DNA from: Fibrisoma limi BUZ 3
GTDB taxonomy: Bacteria > Bacteroidota > Bacteroidia > Cytophagales > Spirosomataceae
Length of the DNA stretch: 64,000 nucleotides
Direction: 5' to 3'
NCBI RefSeq assembly: GCF_000296815.2
Contig: NZ_CAIT01000007.1
Location: 124,001 to 188,000 of the forward strand
Shown here: positions 10,001-17,688 of the stretch, piece after piece
Layout: every line of letters starts with the position of its first letter
How positions within the stretch are numbered: the stretch's first letter is position 1
Position numbers and translations under genes: made by a program
The notes under the pieces: model-generated
Seen by the model: the letters and a program-made list of their open reading frames with translations, nothing else
What the model was told of the DNA's origin: nothing
The model's database searches: none

Positions 10001-10263
10001 TCGACGTATTCGTATAGCTTCCCCACCGCAATCATGGCAATGGCCGATGCGATGTAGGCAATCGGAAGGCTCGCTTCCGGGTTGTTCTCCAGCAGAATGG
10101 CATTGGCCGCTACGTACACCAGGATGGTACCGATACCCAGCAGAAAGTTGTGCAGAAAAAATAGCCCAACCGTCCGCGTTTCTTCCTGCCGCACACCCAA
10201 CGCCCGCTGAATCCGCGACATCTGAGAGGGAGTTTCAATTACGTTGTTTACGCCAGCGTCCAT
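7003..10263 (-). CDS. Nucleotide-transporter-like membrane domain fused to HEAT repeats and a cNMP-binding domain
   Basis: A 1086-residue three-part protein. Residues about 25-440 form a 12-helix transporter resembling the ATP/ADP translocase (NTT) and MFS families. Residues about 460-900 are a run of HEAT-like alpha-helical repeats. Residues about 950-1075 are a cyclic-nucleotide-binding domain of the CAP family with the phosphate-binding-cassette pattern FGELALLDAEARSATAEAL, including the Arg that contacts the cyclic phosphate. The order suggests a membrane transporter or receptor gated or scaffolded by its cytoplasmic tail. Whether it transports nucleotides is inference; NTT transporters are best known from obligate intracellular bacteria and plastids, while these long fusions occur in free-living bacteria. 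The ATG at 10263 precedes the first hydrophobic segment. Monocistronic and convergent with the HD gene. Confidence 0.8.
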   Translation of the reverse strand: MDAGVNNVIETPSQMSRIQRALGVRQEETRTVGLFFLHNFLLGIGTILVYVAANAILLENNPEASLPIAYIASAIAMIAVGKLYEYVEHHLLLSRLAGRVLIAVVAMTAVIGVLVIVGHSVTAAVAIMVGYRLIYLLTNLEFWGVSAVVFDTRQSKRLFSVISSGDMPAKAMGAILAVLVHAHTDILRLLVVAFVAFGAALYTLRLTIQSHEVHAPHRPARVVKRARPRFVERLFGGSELVFMMCLSVATIATVATQIEYNFFVNVKHRFHAQEDVIRYVGIVLALTYGVAMIVKLLLSRHALDRFGVRRSLLVLPLTALVGLLALEALTAVQTDTTRLLIYFCGLYLVFEVARRSLFDPVFLVLFQPLSPQQRLHGHTLAKGMYEPLGIGLAGVLLYIIHALPALEFWMPVAWIALMITALVLLQRTYRHYVTELNDAIARRFLESDQIAIPTEALNRVADTLQSANPDEVVAAIGWLERHNPPQLGKQTPMLLNHPTAAVRRRTLDATATLDWPVPTQLLYHQALYDTEPTLRERASYLISRRADTEVSMLAPLLHHSDIAIRQGAIRGTLEIQPANADALGSLTALTKESAVSSLKAALSVVQALRLTAYVPFVRNCMTHTDTSLVKTALQTAGVLRDPDLTQRLIDRLSDGTYGRTAANSLKAMGADVLPLLTRTVEGTPDRLVATRIASICEGIRTNQSRQLLTKLANQPTLAVRATALRALSRFGRHPADDELFEHFVDQEINLAQRLLHGSYGEDAELTDTLDYELTLLLQRLFYALEQLHDRNVIDSVRIGVAHPSRERRANALERLDNLVPRPVYQTMQALIDDQPRAERIRLIDAALEPFHEQKAILPFIIEQGQTLFSDWTVSVALRRWTPGVSPASTILHYLDAIPLLQDSVVAAVQHLQTQQPRNYSELLKRFPDLSSRFMSHSTEAHSRIPEIELIMVLKGTSLFAQTPENVLSSIAPIMNEVSYAEGQTVFNKGDLGSSMFVIYAGEIGIYDSGKQLARFKRGDFFGELALLDAEARSATAEALTDVRLLRIDQEDFYDLMEERGEVLRSIVRTLCQRIRVLNQTVTRPVG

Positions 10264-10419
10264 TGAAAAGAGAGAGAAAGACCTCCGGAGCCGCCACTAA
10301 CGACCCAGCCGAAGCATCCGTTTTGTTAGCAATTTACGCACAAAACCACAAGCGCAAGCTACCCCGGCGACTTTTGCGTCACTCCTACCCCCTACTATCC
10401 GTTAGGTATGCTTTGTTTA

Positions 10420-11379
10420 TCAGCTCTTTACCACCGACAGCCCCGGCCCAACCACCGTGCTGCTTCTTGTCCCCGTGCTCAGTTCCGGGGGTAGATGCGC
10501 CATAATTTCGTGGCGGAGCGCATTGATCAGCTTCCGTTTCAGAAAGCTCCGGTGTATAACCAGACTCACTTCCCGAACCGGCTGCGGAGCTACAAACGGT
10601 CGAATCTTGGCCCGCCGGGCGTCGTCCATATCGATCGTAGCGAGGTACGGCAACAGCGTAAACCCATCCTGTTTGTCAATAAGCTTGATGAGCGTTTCGA
10701 GCGAACCGGTTTCGTAGCGTAGGGCATTCGCTCCATTAGCCGGACGGTTGGCTCCGCACAGATTGGCCACCTGATTCCGGAAACAGTGGCCTTCGGTCAG
10801 CAACCACAGACCTTCCGTTTGCAGATCGGCCGGCGTAATGACCGATTTGTTCGCCAGAGCGTGCGATTCGGCGGTATAGACCAGAAACGGTTCGCGAAAC
10901 AGCGGAATTTCGGTGATCCCGTTTTCGGTAAGGGGCGTGACCACAATGCCCACATCGATCAGGCCGTTTTTCAGCTTTTCGATTACCTGCTCCGTCACCA
11001 ACTCCTGAATCTGCACGGATACGGCCGGATAGCGCTCCACAAACTCCCGGATAAAATACGGCAGCAGATACGGCGCCAGCGTCGGAATGATACCAATCTT
11101 CAGCTCACCCCGAAAGTTATCTTTCGACTCGTTGACGAGTTCGGGAATGCGCCGGGCCGCCCGCAGCACTTCCCGGGCCTGAGCCAGAATAGCCTGTCCG
11201 GTTTCCGTCGGCACAACGGGCTGCTTCGAGCGGTCAAAAATTAGAACGCCCAGTTCATCTTCCAGCTTTTGGATCTGCATACTGAGCGTGGGTTGGGTAA
11301 CGTGGCAATGGTCGGCCGCTGTAGCGAAATGCCGGTGTGTATCGACGGCTACAATATAATCGAGTTGCGTTAACGTCAT
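10420..11379 (-). CDS. oxyR: LysR-family peroxide sensor/regulator OxyR
   Basis: A 319-residue transcription factor. The N-terminal winged helix-turn-helix (FATAADHCHVTQPTLSMQIQ) is followed by a periplasmic-binding-protein-like effector domain. Two cysteines lie at residues 199 and 208 (EGHCFRNQVANLC), the same numbering and spacing as the redox pair of E. coli OxyR, which forms a disulfide on reaction with hydrogen peroxide. The adjacent SLETLIKLIDKQDGFTLLP segment is also typical. It is divergent from the gene at 11483 with about 100 nt between the starts, and the ferrochelatase gene is second in that opposite transcription unit. Autoregulation and control of the divergent unit are likely but inferred. 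Confidence 0.92.
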   Translation of the reverse strand: MTLTQLDYIVAVDTHRHFATAADHCHVTQPTLSMQIQKLEDELGVLIFDRSKQPVVPTETGQAILAQAREVLRAARRIPELVNESKDNFRGELKIGIIPTLAPYLLPYFIREFVERYPAVSVQIQELVTEQVIEKLKNGLIDVGIVVTPLTENGITEIPLFREPFLVYTAESHALANKSVITPADLQTEGLWLLTEGHCFRNQVANLCGANRPANGANALRYETGSLETLIKLIDKQDGFTLLPYLATIDMDDARRAKIRPFVAPQPVREVSLVIHRSFLKRKLINALRHEIMAHLPPELSTGTRSSTVVGPGLSVVKS

Positions 11380-11451
11380 GATGTATAGGCCCTATCAATA
11401 AAATCTATGCAAATCTAAATTTTATCAATCAAAACAAATTAGGACTTGTTT

Positions 11452-11459
11452 TACTTTTG
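11452..11459 (+). promoter_or_regulatory. Bacteroidota-type -7 element upstream of the 11483 gene
   Basis: TACTTTTG matches the TAnnTTTG -7 consensus of the Bacteroidota primary sigma factor and lies 23 nt before the ATG. No clear TTG-type -33 element stands at the ideal distance, which would fit activation by the divergent OxyR. That last point is inference. Confidence 0.45.
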
Positions 11460-11482
11460 TTCACGAAATAGCCCCCTTATTC

Positions 11483-12271
11483 ATGAAAACCCGTTACGCT
11501 ATACTTCTTATTCTTTTACTCAACAGCTTAGCCGGCTTCGCTCAGCGCAGCACGAACCCGGCAGCACCCGGCTTTGACCTCGCTGGCTCCGATCCGCGCG
11601 CTGTTCAGATCGCCGATCAGGTCATGAACGCCATGGGCGGCCGGAAAGCCTGGGATAATACCCACCTGATTGCCTGGAATTTCTTTGGAAACCGCCGACT
11701 GATCTGGGACAAATGGTCGGGTAATGTACGGATTGATAACCTGAAAGACGATCAGACGGTGATTCTGAACGTCAACAACGACAAAGGCCGGGTATTCCGG
11801 AACGGGAAAGAAGTTGAAGACCCCGATTCGGTGGCGAAGTACGTCAAGCAGGGGAAAGGAGCCTGGATTAACGACTCCTACTGGCTCGTGATGCCGTTCA
11901 AACTGAAGGATTCGGGCGTAACGCTCAAATACGTTGGCGAAGACAAAACCGCCGACGCCAAACCGGCCGATAAGCTGCAACTGACCTTCAAGGGCGTCGG
12001 CAATACGCCCGACAACAAATACTACGTATGGGTCGATAAGCAGACGCACCTGGTTTCGCAGTGGGCGTACTTTCCGAAATTCACCGACGAAACACCGCGC
12101 TTTACCCTGCCGTGGGCCGATTACCAGAAACGGGGAAAAATCCTGTTATCGGGCGAGCGGGGCGAACGTGACCTGACTGATATTATGGTCTTTACGGGGC
12201 TGCCGGGCGAAGTATTTACCGATTTTACCCGGCCTGACCTGAACCGCTACCCGCAGGCCGATCAAGATTAA
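11483..12271 (+). CDS. Exported LolA-like/DUF6503-like protein of unknown function
   Basis: A 262-residue protein with a signal peptide (YAILLILLLNSLAGFAQ), so it acts in the periplasm or is a surface protein. The rest is a beta-rich domain with pattern AMGGRKAWDNTHLIAWNFFG and a conserved HLVSQW/YYVWVDK core, recalling the outer-membrane-lipoprotein-sorting (LolA/LolB-like) fold and small Bacteroidota families of the DUF6503 type. There are no catalytic residues that I recognise. The hemH start codon is 40 nt downstream with no terminator between, so the two are probably co-transcribed. The pairing with hemH and divergent oxyR hints at a role in haem or oxidative stress handling, but nothing in the protein proves it. 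Confidence 0.75.
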   Translation: MKTRYAILLILLLNSLAGFAQRSTNPAAPGFDLAGSDPRAVQIADQVMNAMGGRKAWDNTHLIAWNFFGNRRLIWDKWSGNVRIDNLKDDQTVILNVNNDKGRVFRNGKEVEDPDSVAKYVKQGKGAWINDSYWLVMPFKLKDSGVTLKYVGEDKTADAKPADKLQLTFKGVGNTPDNKYYVWVDKQTHLVSQWAYFPKFTDETPRFTLPWADYQKRGKILLSGERGERDLTDIMVFTGLPGEVFTDFTRPDLNRYPQADQD

Positions 12272-12311
12272 TTCCTTGCAACCATCAGCTTGCAAAAGCT
12301 GTTTTCCAACT

Positions 12312-13400
12312 ATGGAAACACCCGCGTTATCATCACCCACCACGTTCCAGTCGGCCGGCGGCTCATCGACCGTGTCGCCCCAGCTTGGCCGCACTGGCGT
12401 TCTGATCGTAAACCTTGGTACGCCCGACAGCCCATCTGTACCCGACGTTCGCAAATACCTGCGGGAGTTTCTGATGGATGGCCGGGTTATCGACATCCCG
12501 ACGGTTCCGCGTTTCCTCCTCGTGAATGGTATCATTGCGCCGTTCCGCGCACCCAAATCGGCAAAGACGTATCGCCAGTTATGGACAGAAACCGGCTCTC
12601 CGCTCAAATACTATGGGCAGGTTATTGAACGCGACCTCCAGCGGGAACTCGGCGACGCCTATCTGGTGAAGCTGGCAATGCGGTACCAGAACCCGAGCAT
12701 TGACGCCGGTCTGGCCGAATTTCAGCGGCTGGGACTGACCGAAATCATTGTTATCCCGTTCTTTCCGCAATACGCTTCGGCTACCACCGGCTCGGTGTAT
12801 GAGAAGGTGATGGATGTGCTGAAAACCTGGCAGGTGATGCCCCGGATTCGGTTCGTCAACCGGTTTCTGGAGCATCCCAAGTTTATCGAAGGGTTCGTTC
12901 AGCTTGGCCGTAAACACATGGCTGAGCACGACTACGACCATTTTGTGTTCAGCTACCACGGCCTGCCCGAACGCCAGATCCGGAAGGGCGACGTAACGAA
13001 GCAGGTCTGCCAACTGGGCGATTGCTGCTCGTCACTTCATGCGCTCAACCAGCATTGCTACCGGGCGCAGTGCTTTGAAACCACCCGTCGGCTGGTGCGT
13101 GAACTGGGCATTTCCGAAGGGAAACACACGACCTGTTTTCAGTCGCGGCTGGGTAAAGATCCGTGGATTCAGCCCTACACCGAGGACGTAGTGAAAGAAC
13201 TGGCAACCAAGGGTGTCAAACGCGTCCTGGCGTTTTCGCCCGCGTTCGTAGCCGACTGCCTCGAAACCACCATTGAAGTAGGCGAAGAATACAAAGAACT
13301 GTTCGAACAAAACGGTGGTCAGCACTGGCAACTGGTCGAAAGCCTCAACGATAGCCCGATCTGGGTGGAAACACTGGTCGATCTGGTGAAAAATAGCTGA
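12312..13400 (+). CDS. hemH: Ferrochelatase
   Basis: Inserts ferrous iron into protoporphyrin IX, the last step of protohaem synthesis. The opening LIVNLGTPDSPSVPDVRKYL and the WTETGSPLKYY motif are characteristic. The metal-site His is in FSYHGLPE and the conserved Glu is in DCLETTIEVGEE. At 362 residues it is slightly longer than the usual 320-350 because of a divergent N-terminus of about 25 residues. The frame opens further upstream at a TTG at 12276, but the ATG at 12312 is preferred. A cysteine group (C233, C238, C239, C249, C254) recalls the iron-sulfur-binding ferrochelatases described in some bacteria. A strong terminator follows at 13443. It is likely in one unit with the gene at 11483 and divergent from oxyR; E. 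coli hemH belongs to the OxyR regulon. Confidence 0.95.
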   Translation: METPALSSPTTFQSAGGSSTVSPQLGRTGVLIVNLGTPDSPSVPDVRKYLREFLMDGRVIDIPTVPRFLLVNGIIAPFRAPKSAKTYRQLWTETGSPLKYYGQVIERDLQRELGDAYLVKLAMRYQNPSIDAGLAEFQRLGLTEIIVIPFFPQYASATTGSVYEKVMDVLKTWQVMPRIRFVNRFLEHPKFIEGFVQLGRKHMAEHDYDHFVFSYHGLPERQIRKGDVTKQVCQLGDCCSSLHALNQHCYRAQCFETTRRLVRELGISEGKHTTCFQSRLGKDPWIQPYTEDVVKELATKGVKRVLAFSPAFVADCLETTIEVGEEYKELFEQNGGQHWQLVESLNDSPIWVETLVDLVKNS

Positions 13401-13442
13401 TGACGTAGCCGAACTGAGTGGCTAACAAAAATGATGCGTATT

Positions 13443-13474
13443 AAAAAGACCGGGGCGTCCCCCGGTCTTTTTTT
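13443..13474 (+). terminator. Rho-independent terminator after hemH
   Basis: A 13-bp stem (AAAAAGACCGGGG pairing with CCCCGGTCTTTTT) with a 4-nt loop and a T-tract. The A-tract on the other side would let it work on either strand, although no gene on the minus strand ends here. Confidence 0.9.
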
Positions 13475-13705
13475 GTCTCCCGATGCGCACGCTCTGCTTC
13501 ACCATTGCTCCGCTCCGCCCTTCGTCTGCCAGCCTGCTCCCGATAGCCTTACAATACGGTTCCATTCAGGAGCAAAATACGTGTTACCATTTATTCAAAT
13601 AGCATAAAAAATACCTACCGAAAAATGGACAATGGACCAATTATTGTTCAAAACTCCACTAAACCTATTTCGTATCGACTATAGCAATTTTATCTACCTA
13701 ACCAC
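13475..13705. other. Intergenic region with no recognised gene
   Basis: About 230 nt between the hemH terminator and the large secreted repeat protein. The first half is GC-rich and the last 120 nt are AT-rich, as expected for a promoter region, but I see no full -33/-7 pair, repeat or RNA gene. Confidence 0.5.
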
Positions 13706-16700
13706 ATGCGATTTCTTTCCTTGTCTATTCAGCGCATACGCCGGTATGTTACGCTGTCTCTGGCTACCCTCATGGCTATCAGCCTGTCGGTAGCCTCGAA
13801 CCCACCAGTCAATGCCCCCCCCGGAAAACCGGCTCTCAAGCCTTATGTTTCGCTGCTCCGATCGCCGGGTAATCCGCTTATTCGCATTCCGCTTGCTGCT
13901 AATGACCCGATCCGGTTTAGTCTCACCGTCGACAAACCAGCCGTTCGATTAGGTGAGGAGATTGAGCTGACCATCACGGCAGAGCTACTGAACGTATCAC
14001 CTAACCTGATGTTTTTCCTACCCGGCTCCAATGCCTTCAGTCTGAAGCTGTTGCTACCTCCGGGTTTCGAACAGACCGGGGGTACATTCGTCGACTATGT
14101 CGGCGACGAACTGACATACCCTGCCAAACCAACCGTAACATACCGAATCAAAGGCCGTTTCACAGCAGTAACACCGGGGGCCACCTTCCGGCTGTTGCGC
14201 AGCCATCGTCAGGCTGGCGACCAAAGCCAGTTTGTCGAAAAAGCCCGGCTCCAGACCGAACCATTTACCAGCCTGAGCGGGCAACCCCTGCCCCGCCGGC
14301 AACCTGCTGTGCTGTACGTCCTGACAACCCCGGAAGGCTCGTCGGCAGGAGCCCGTACGGCGGCTTCCAACGTCAGCTACCGGGGCTTCTTTGAGTTTGC
14401 CCACTGCGACATTGTTGGTGGCTGGGCCATGAACGACAATGCCCGCCGACGGTCAACGAGCGTCGACATTTTCATTGACGATCAGAAAGTTGCCACCGTA
14501 CCGGCCGATCAGATCCGGCAGGATGTAGCCGATGCGTTCGACGTTCGGGATTACAACCGCTACGGATTCCGGTGGGAGATGCCGGCAAAATACAGGAATA
14601 ATAAGTCGCTACGGGTTTCAGCCCGTTTTTCCGGTACCGATACGGAGTTAACCCTCAGCCCCCGCACGACCGACGTTTGTAAGGGCTCCGGCCCCGTAAC
14701 TCCCCCGGTCGACCCGCCGGAAACCGAAACGCCTACTACGCCCCCGGCTAACGCCCGCTACCGGGGTTTCCTGGACTGGGCATCCTGCGAGCGGATTACG
14801 GGTTGGATCATGAACGAGAACGCCCGGAATCAATCGGCCAGCATTGACATTTACATCAACAACCAGAAAGTTGCCACCATAACGGCCGATCAGCAGCGAC
14901 CGGACGTAGCGGCTGCCTTTGGTGTGAAAGGGTTTGACAGGTACGGGTATAACTGGCTGATTCCCGACCGCTACAAAAAGAATGCCCGTTTAACAATTAC
15001 GGTTAAAGGGGCGAGTACAACCCAGGAGCTAACCAACAGTCCCCGTACTACTGATGTGTGCGAAAACAGCACGCCGGTACAGGACAGTTGCCGCTTTGAG
15101 GTCTCTGTCCGTTCCGTAACGGCCACCTGCGGCAGTTCGGTTACCTTAACCACTACCTGCGAGGGCGAAGACTGCAACGGTGTTAACTACGCCTGGGCTG
15201 GCAACGACCTGACAAAAACCGGTTCGTCAATCAGTTTCGACGCCCCCTCGACCAACGGGGTGTACTCCTACACCGTCACAGCCAGCCGAAATGGGTGCAC
15301 ACCTAAAACGGCCGTTTCGACGGTCACGGTGACTGGGTGCGTCACTACACCACCGCCCGTTAAGGACAGTTGTCGGTTTGCGGTCACAGCCAGTTCGCTG
15401 ACAGCCACCTGCGGTAGTTCAGTTACAGTAACGGCCAACTGCGAAGGCGAGGATTGTAACCGGGTAAATTATCAGTGGACCGGCAACGGCATTACCCAGG
15501 CAGGTCAGTCACTGGCTCTCAACGCTCCTTCGACAAACGGTACGTATTCATACACCGTCACGGCCACTCAAGACGGTTGTCCGCCTAAAACCGCCGTTTC
15601 AACCGTTACGGTCAGCGACTGTGAGTCTACCCCACCCCCCGTCAAGGATAGCTGTCGGTTTGCGGTTTCGGTCAATTCCGTGACGGCTACCTGCGGCAGT
15701 TCGGTTACCTTAAGCACTACCTGCGAAGGCGAAGACTGCGACGGCGTAACCTACGCCTGGACTGGCAACGACCTGACAAAAACCGGCTCATCAATCAGTT
15801 TCGACGCTCCCTCGACCAACGGCACCTACTCGTATACGGTAACGGCCAGCCGCAACGGTTGCACGTCTAAAACTGCGGTTTCGACCGTTACGGTGACTGG
15901 GTGCGTCACTACGCCACCACCCGTTAAGGACAGTTGCCGGTTCAGTATCTCGGCCAGTTCTGTGACGGCCACTTGTGGCAGTTCGGTTACCTTAAGCACT
16001 ACCTGCGAAGGCGAAGACTGCGACGGCGTTAGCTATACCTGGTCGGGCAACGGCATAAACAAAACCGGTGCGTCTGTCAGCTTCAACGCTCCGTTGGCAG
16101 ACGGCACGTATTTCTATACGGTCAAAGCCACCCGAAACGGCTGCGCAGCCAAGACAGACACTGTCGCCATTACGGTCAGCGGCTGCACACCGCCATCCAA
16201 CGACGAGTATCCCATCCTGAACAGCCCTTTCCCCGCCGATAAGCGCCCTGTTCTGCAAAATGAACGGGTTCGGGTAGCGATCGATCTGGGTGTTGGGGGC
16301 GTAATCCGCGAGGTAACCGACCTGGAAGTCGGCGAGAATATGATCAACTGCATGGTCAAATCGGATGGTGTGCGCGATCCGGGCCGCGACGATCAGATTT
16401 CGCTCTACAGCCTCCCCGGCGACAATACAGGCTGGAAACAGGGCAAAGGACCACTCCTGCAGGACATCGGCTACAACCCCGTTCAGGGTGGCGACATTGC
16501 CGGTAATTTCTCCCCAATCCTGGGCTATGGCCGTACCGATAAGATGCTGTACTCGAAAACGCGGGGGCTGCACTGGGGGCTGAACAACGAACTGGGCGAC
16601 TACATTGTTGAGCAGTGGGTTTGGCTCGATGGCAACATCGTCCGGCGGCACGTCCGCATCACCGGCGACCGTAAGGATGAGACACGGTACAGCGACGCCC

Positions 16701-17599
16701 GGCAGCAGGAACTACCCTGTACGTATACCAACAGCGCATATTACCAGTATTACGTCGTGCAGGCCGACCCTTACACAAATGGCGAACTGATTAACGTCAA
16801 CGCCCTGCCCAATATCGGCGGCACGCAGGAAAGCCTGAGCCAGCATAACAACCGGCCGGTTTCGGGTCCCTACGACATCGACGCGTCGGAGCCGTGGATT
16901 GTAGCCATCCGGCCAAGCATTAACCGGGGTCTGGCGCTGCATACGCCCTTCTCGCATGAATTCAGAGCCGGTTTGTTCGGTGAGATTGGCTGGGGACCGG
17001 CCGAGTCGAGCAACGCGGGCTACATTGCCAATGGCATTACCATGATTCTGGACCGGAACGGGGTGTATGAATTCGACATCAACATGGTGGTTGGTACGCT
17101 TTCCGAAATCCGGAATACAATCAATACCCTGCCGCGCTCGGAGACGAAGCCTAATTACGTATTTGCGGGCCAGGGCAAACGGCATGGCTTCTTCTACCGC
17201 AAAGGATACGACCAGGGCTACCCCGTCGGCGATGAACTTGTCATTACGCCGACCGATAAACGCTTCCGGTTCAATTCACCGACGAAAGGGTACCGAACCA
17301 ATGAATTCAAGACGGTCTACGTTCGGATGCGGGCCAGAACGCGCGAAACGCAGTTGGTTTTTGACTGGCGTAAGGTAGGACAAACCGAACTGCAGGCCGC
17401 CCAGGCAGGTCAGCAAATGACGTTCACGATCACCGGCGACAATCAATACCGGACGATCGCCATTCCGGTTGGCAACCATCCTGATTGGAACGGTACGGTT
17501 GCCGAATTTGGCATCAAGTATGTCAACCCAACCGAAACGCCCGTCTACAATCAGGAATTTGGCATCAAATGGCTGTCGGCAAGCGACTTAGGTAATTGA
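13706..17599 (+). CDS. Large secreted multi-repeat protein (Ig-like/PKD-type)
   Basis: A 1297-residue exported protein. A signal peptide covers about residues 1-36. After a beta-rich domain come two related modules of about 105 residues (starting near residues 222 and 350) with the pattern YRGFxxxAxCxxxxGWxMNxNAR. Residues 462-840 hold four tandem Ig/PKD-like repeats of 94 residues, each opening DSCRF and holding CEGEDC and YTVTA motifs with paired cysteines. The C-terminal 450 residues form a separate globular domain (NSPFPADKRPVLQNERVRVAIDLG onward) rich in Trp, Tyr and Asp that may bind or cleave a polymer; it is not a family I can name. The protein ends without a clear type IX sorting domain. 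It is probably an adhesin or a cell-surface carbohydrate-active protein, and is flanked by a terminator on each side. Confidence 0.8.
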   Translation: MRFLSLSIQRIRRYVTLSLATLMAISLSVASNPPVNAPPGKPALKPYVSLLRSPGNPLIRIPLAANDPIRFSLTVDKPAVRLGEEIELTITAELLNVSPNLMFFLPGSNAFSLKLLLPPGFEQTGGTFVDYVGDELTYPAKPTVTYRIKGRFTAVTPGATFRLLRSHRQAGDQSQFVEKARLQTEPFTSLSGQPLPRRQPAVLYVLTTPEGSSAGARTAASNVSYRGFFEFAHCDIVGGWAMNDNARRRSTSVDIFIDDQKVATVPADQIRQDVADAFDVRDYNRYGFRWEMPAKYRNNKSLRVSARFSGTDTELTLSPRTTDVCKGSGPVTPPVDPPETETPTTPPANARYRGFLDWASCERITGWIMNENARNQSASIDIYINNQKVATITADQQRPDVAAAFGVKGFDRYGYNWLIPDRYKKNARLTITVKGASTTQELTNSPRTTDVCENSTPVQDSCRFEVSVRSVTATCGSSVTLTTTCEGEDCNGVNYAWAGNDLTKTGSSISFDAPSTNGVYSYTVTASRNGCTPKTAVSTVTVTGCVTTPPPVKDSCRFAVTASSLTATCGSSVTVTANCEGEDCNRVNYQWTGNGITQAGQSLALNAPSTNGTYSYTVTATQDGCPPKTAVSTVTVSDCESTPPPVKDSCRFAVSVNSVTATCGSSVTLSTTCEGEDCDGVTYAWTGNDLTKTGSSISFDAPSTNGTYSYTVTASRNGCTSKTAVSTVTVTGCVTTPPPVKDSCRFSISASSVTATCGSSVTLSTTCEGEDCDGVSYTWSGNGINKTGASVSFNAPLADGTYFYTVKATRNGCAAKTDTVAITVSGCTPPSNDEYPILNSPFPADKRPVLQNERVRVAIDLGVGGVIREVTDLEVGENMINCMVKSDGVRDPGRDDQISLYSLPGDNTGWKQGKGPLLQDIGYNPVQGGDIAGNFSPILGYGRTDKMLYSKTRGLHWGLNNELGDYIVEQWVWLDGNIVRRHVRITGDRKDETRYSDARQQELPCTYTNSAYYQYYVVQADPYTNGELINVNALPNIGGTQESLSQHNNRPVSGPYDIDASEPWIVAIRPSINRGLALHTPFSHEFRAGLFGEIGWGPAESSNAGYIANGITMILDRNGVYEFDINMVVGTLSEIRNTINTLPRSETKPNYVFAGQGKRHGFFYRKGYDQGYPVGDELVITPTDKRFRFNSPTKGYRTNEFKTVYVRMRARTRETQLVFDWRKVGQTELQAAQAGQQMTFTITGDNQYRTIAIPVGNHPDWNGTVAEFGIKYVNPTETPVYNQEFGIKWLSASDLGN
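15089..16199 (+). repeat. Four tandem 282-bp repeats inside the secreted protein gene
   Basis: Repeat units begin at 15089, 15371, 15653 and 15935, an exact 282-bp (94-codon) period. Units 1 and 3 are nearly the same over long blocks, and unit 4 shares its 5' half with unit 3, which indicates recent duplication or homogenisation. Copy number could vary between strains. Confidence 0.9.
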
Positions 17600-17606
17600 C
17601 GCGTGT

Positions 17607-17657
17607 AGGAACCGTCTACGGGCAACACGAAGTTCGTGTTGCCCGTAGACGGTTCCT
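17607..17657. terminator. Perfect 51-nt palindrome between convergent genes
   Basis: Two perfectly complementary 25-nt arms (17607-17631 and 17633-17657) flank a single central base. It lies only 7 nt after the stop of the secreted protein gene and before the convergent response-regulator gene, followed by GTTTTGTT on the plus strand. It would form a very stable hairpin in RNA from either strand and is probably a bidirectional terminator, though its length and perfection are unusual. Confidence 0.8.
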
Positions 17658-17688
17658 GTTTTGTTACGTACCCTAACGGCCGATTGTC

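Noticed and set aside
12276-12311. N-terminal extension of hemH from a TTG codon
   Set aside because: The extra 12 residues are not part of the ferrochelatase family, and an ATG at 12312 is available.
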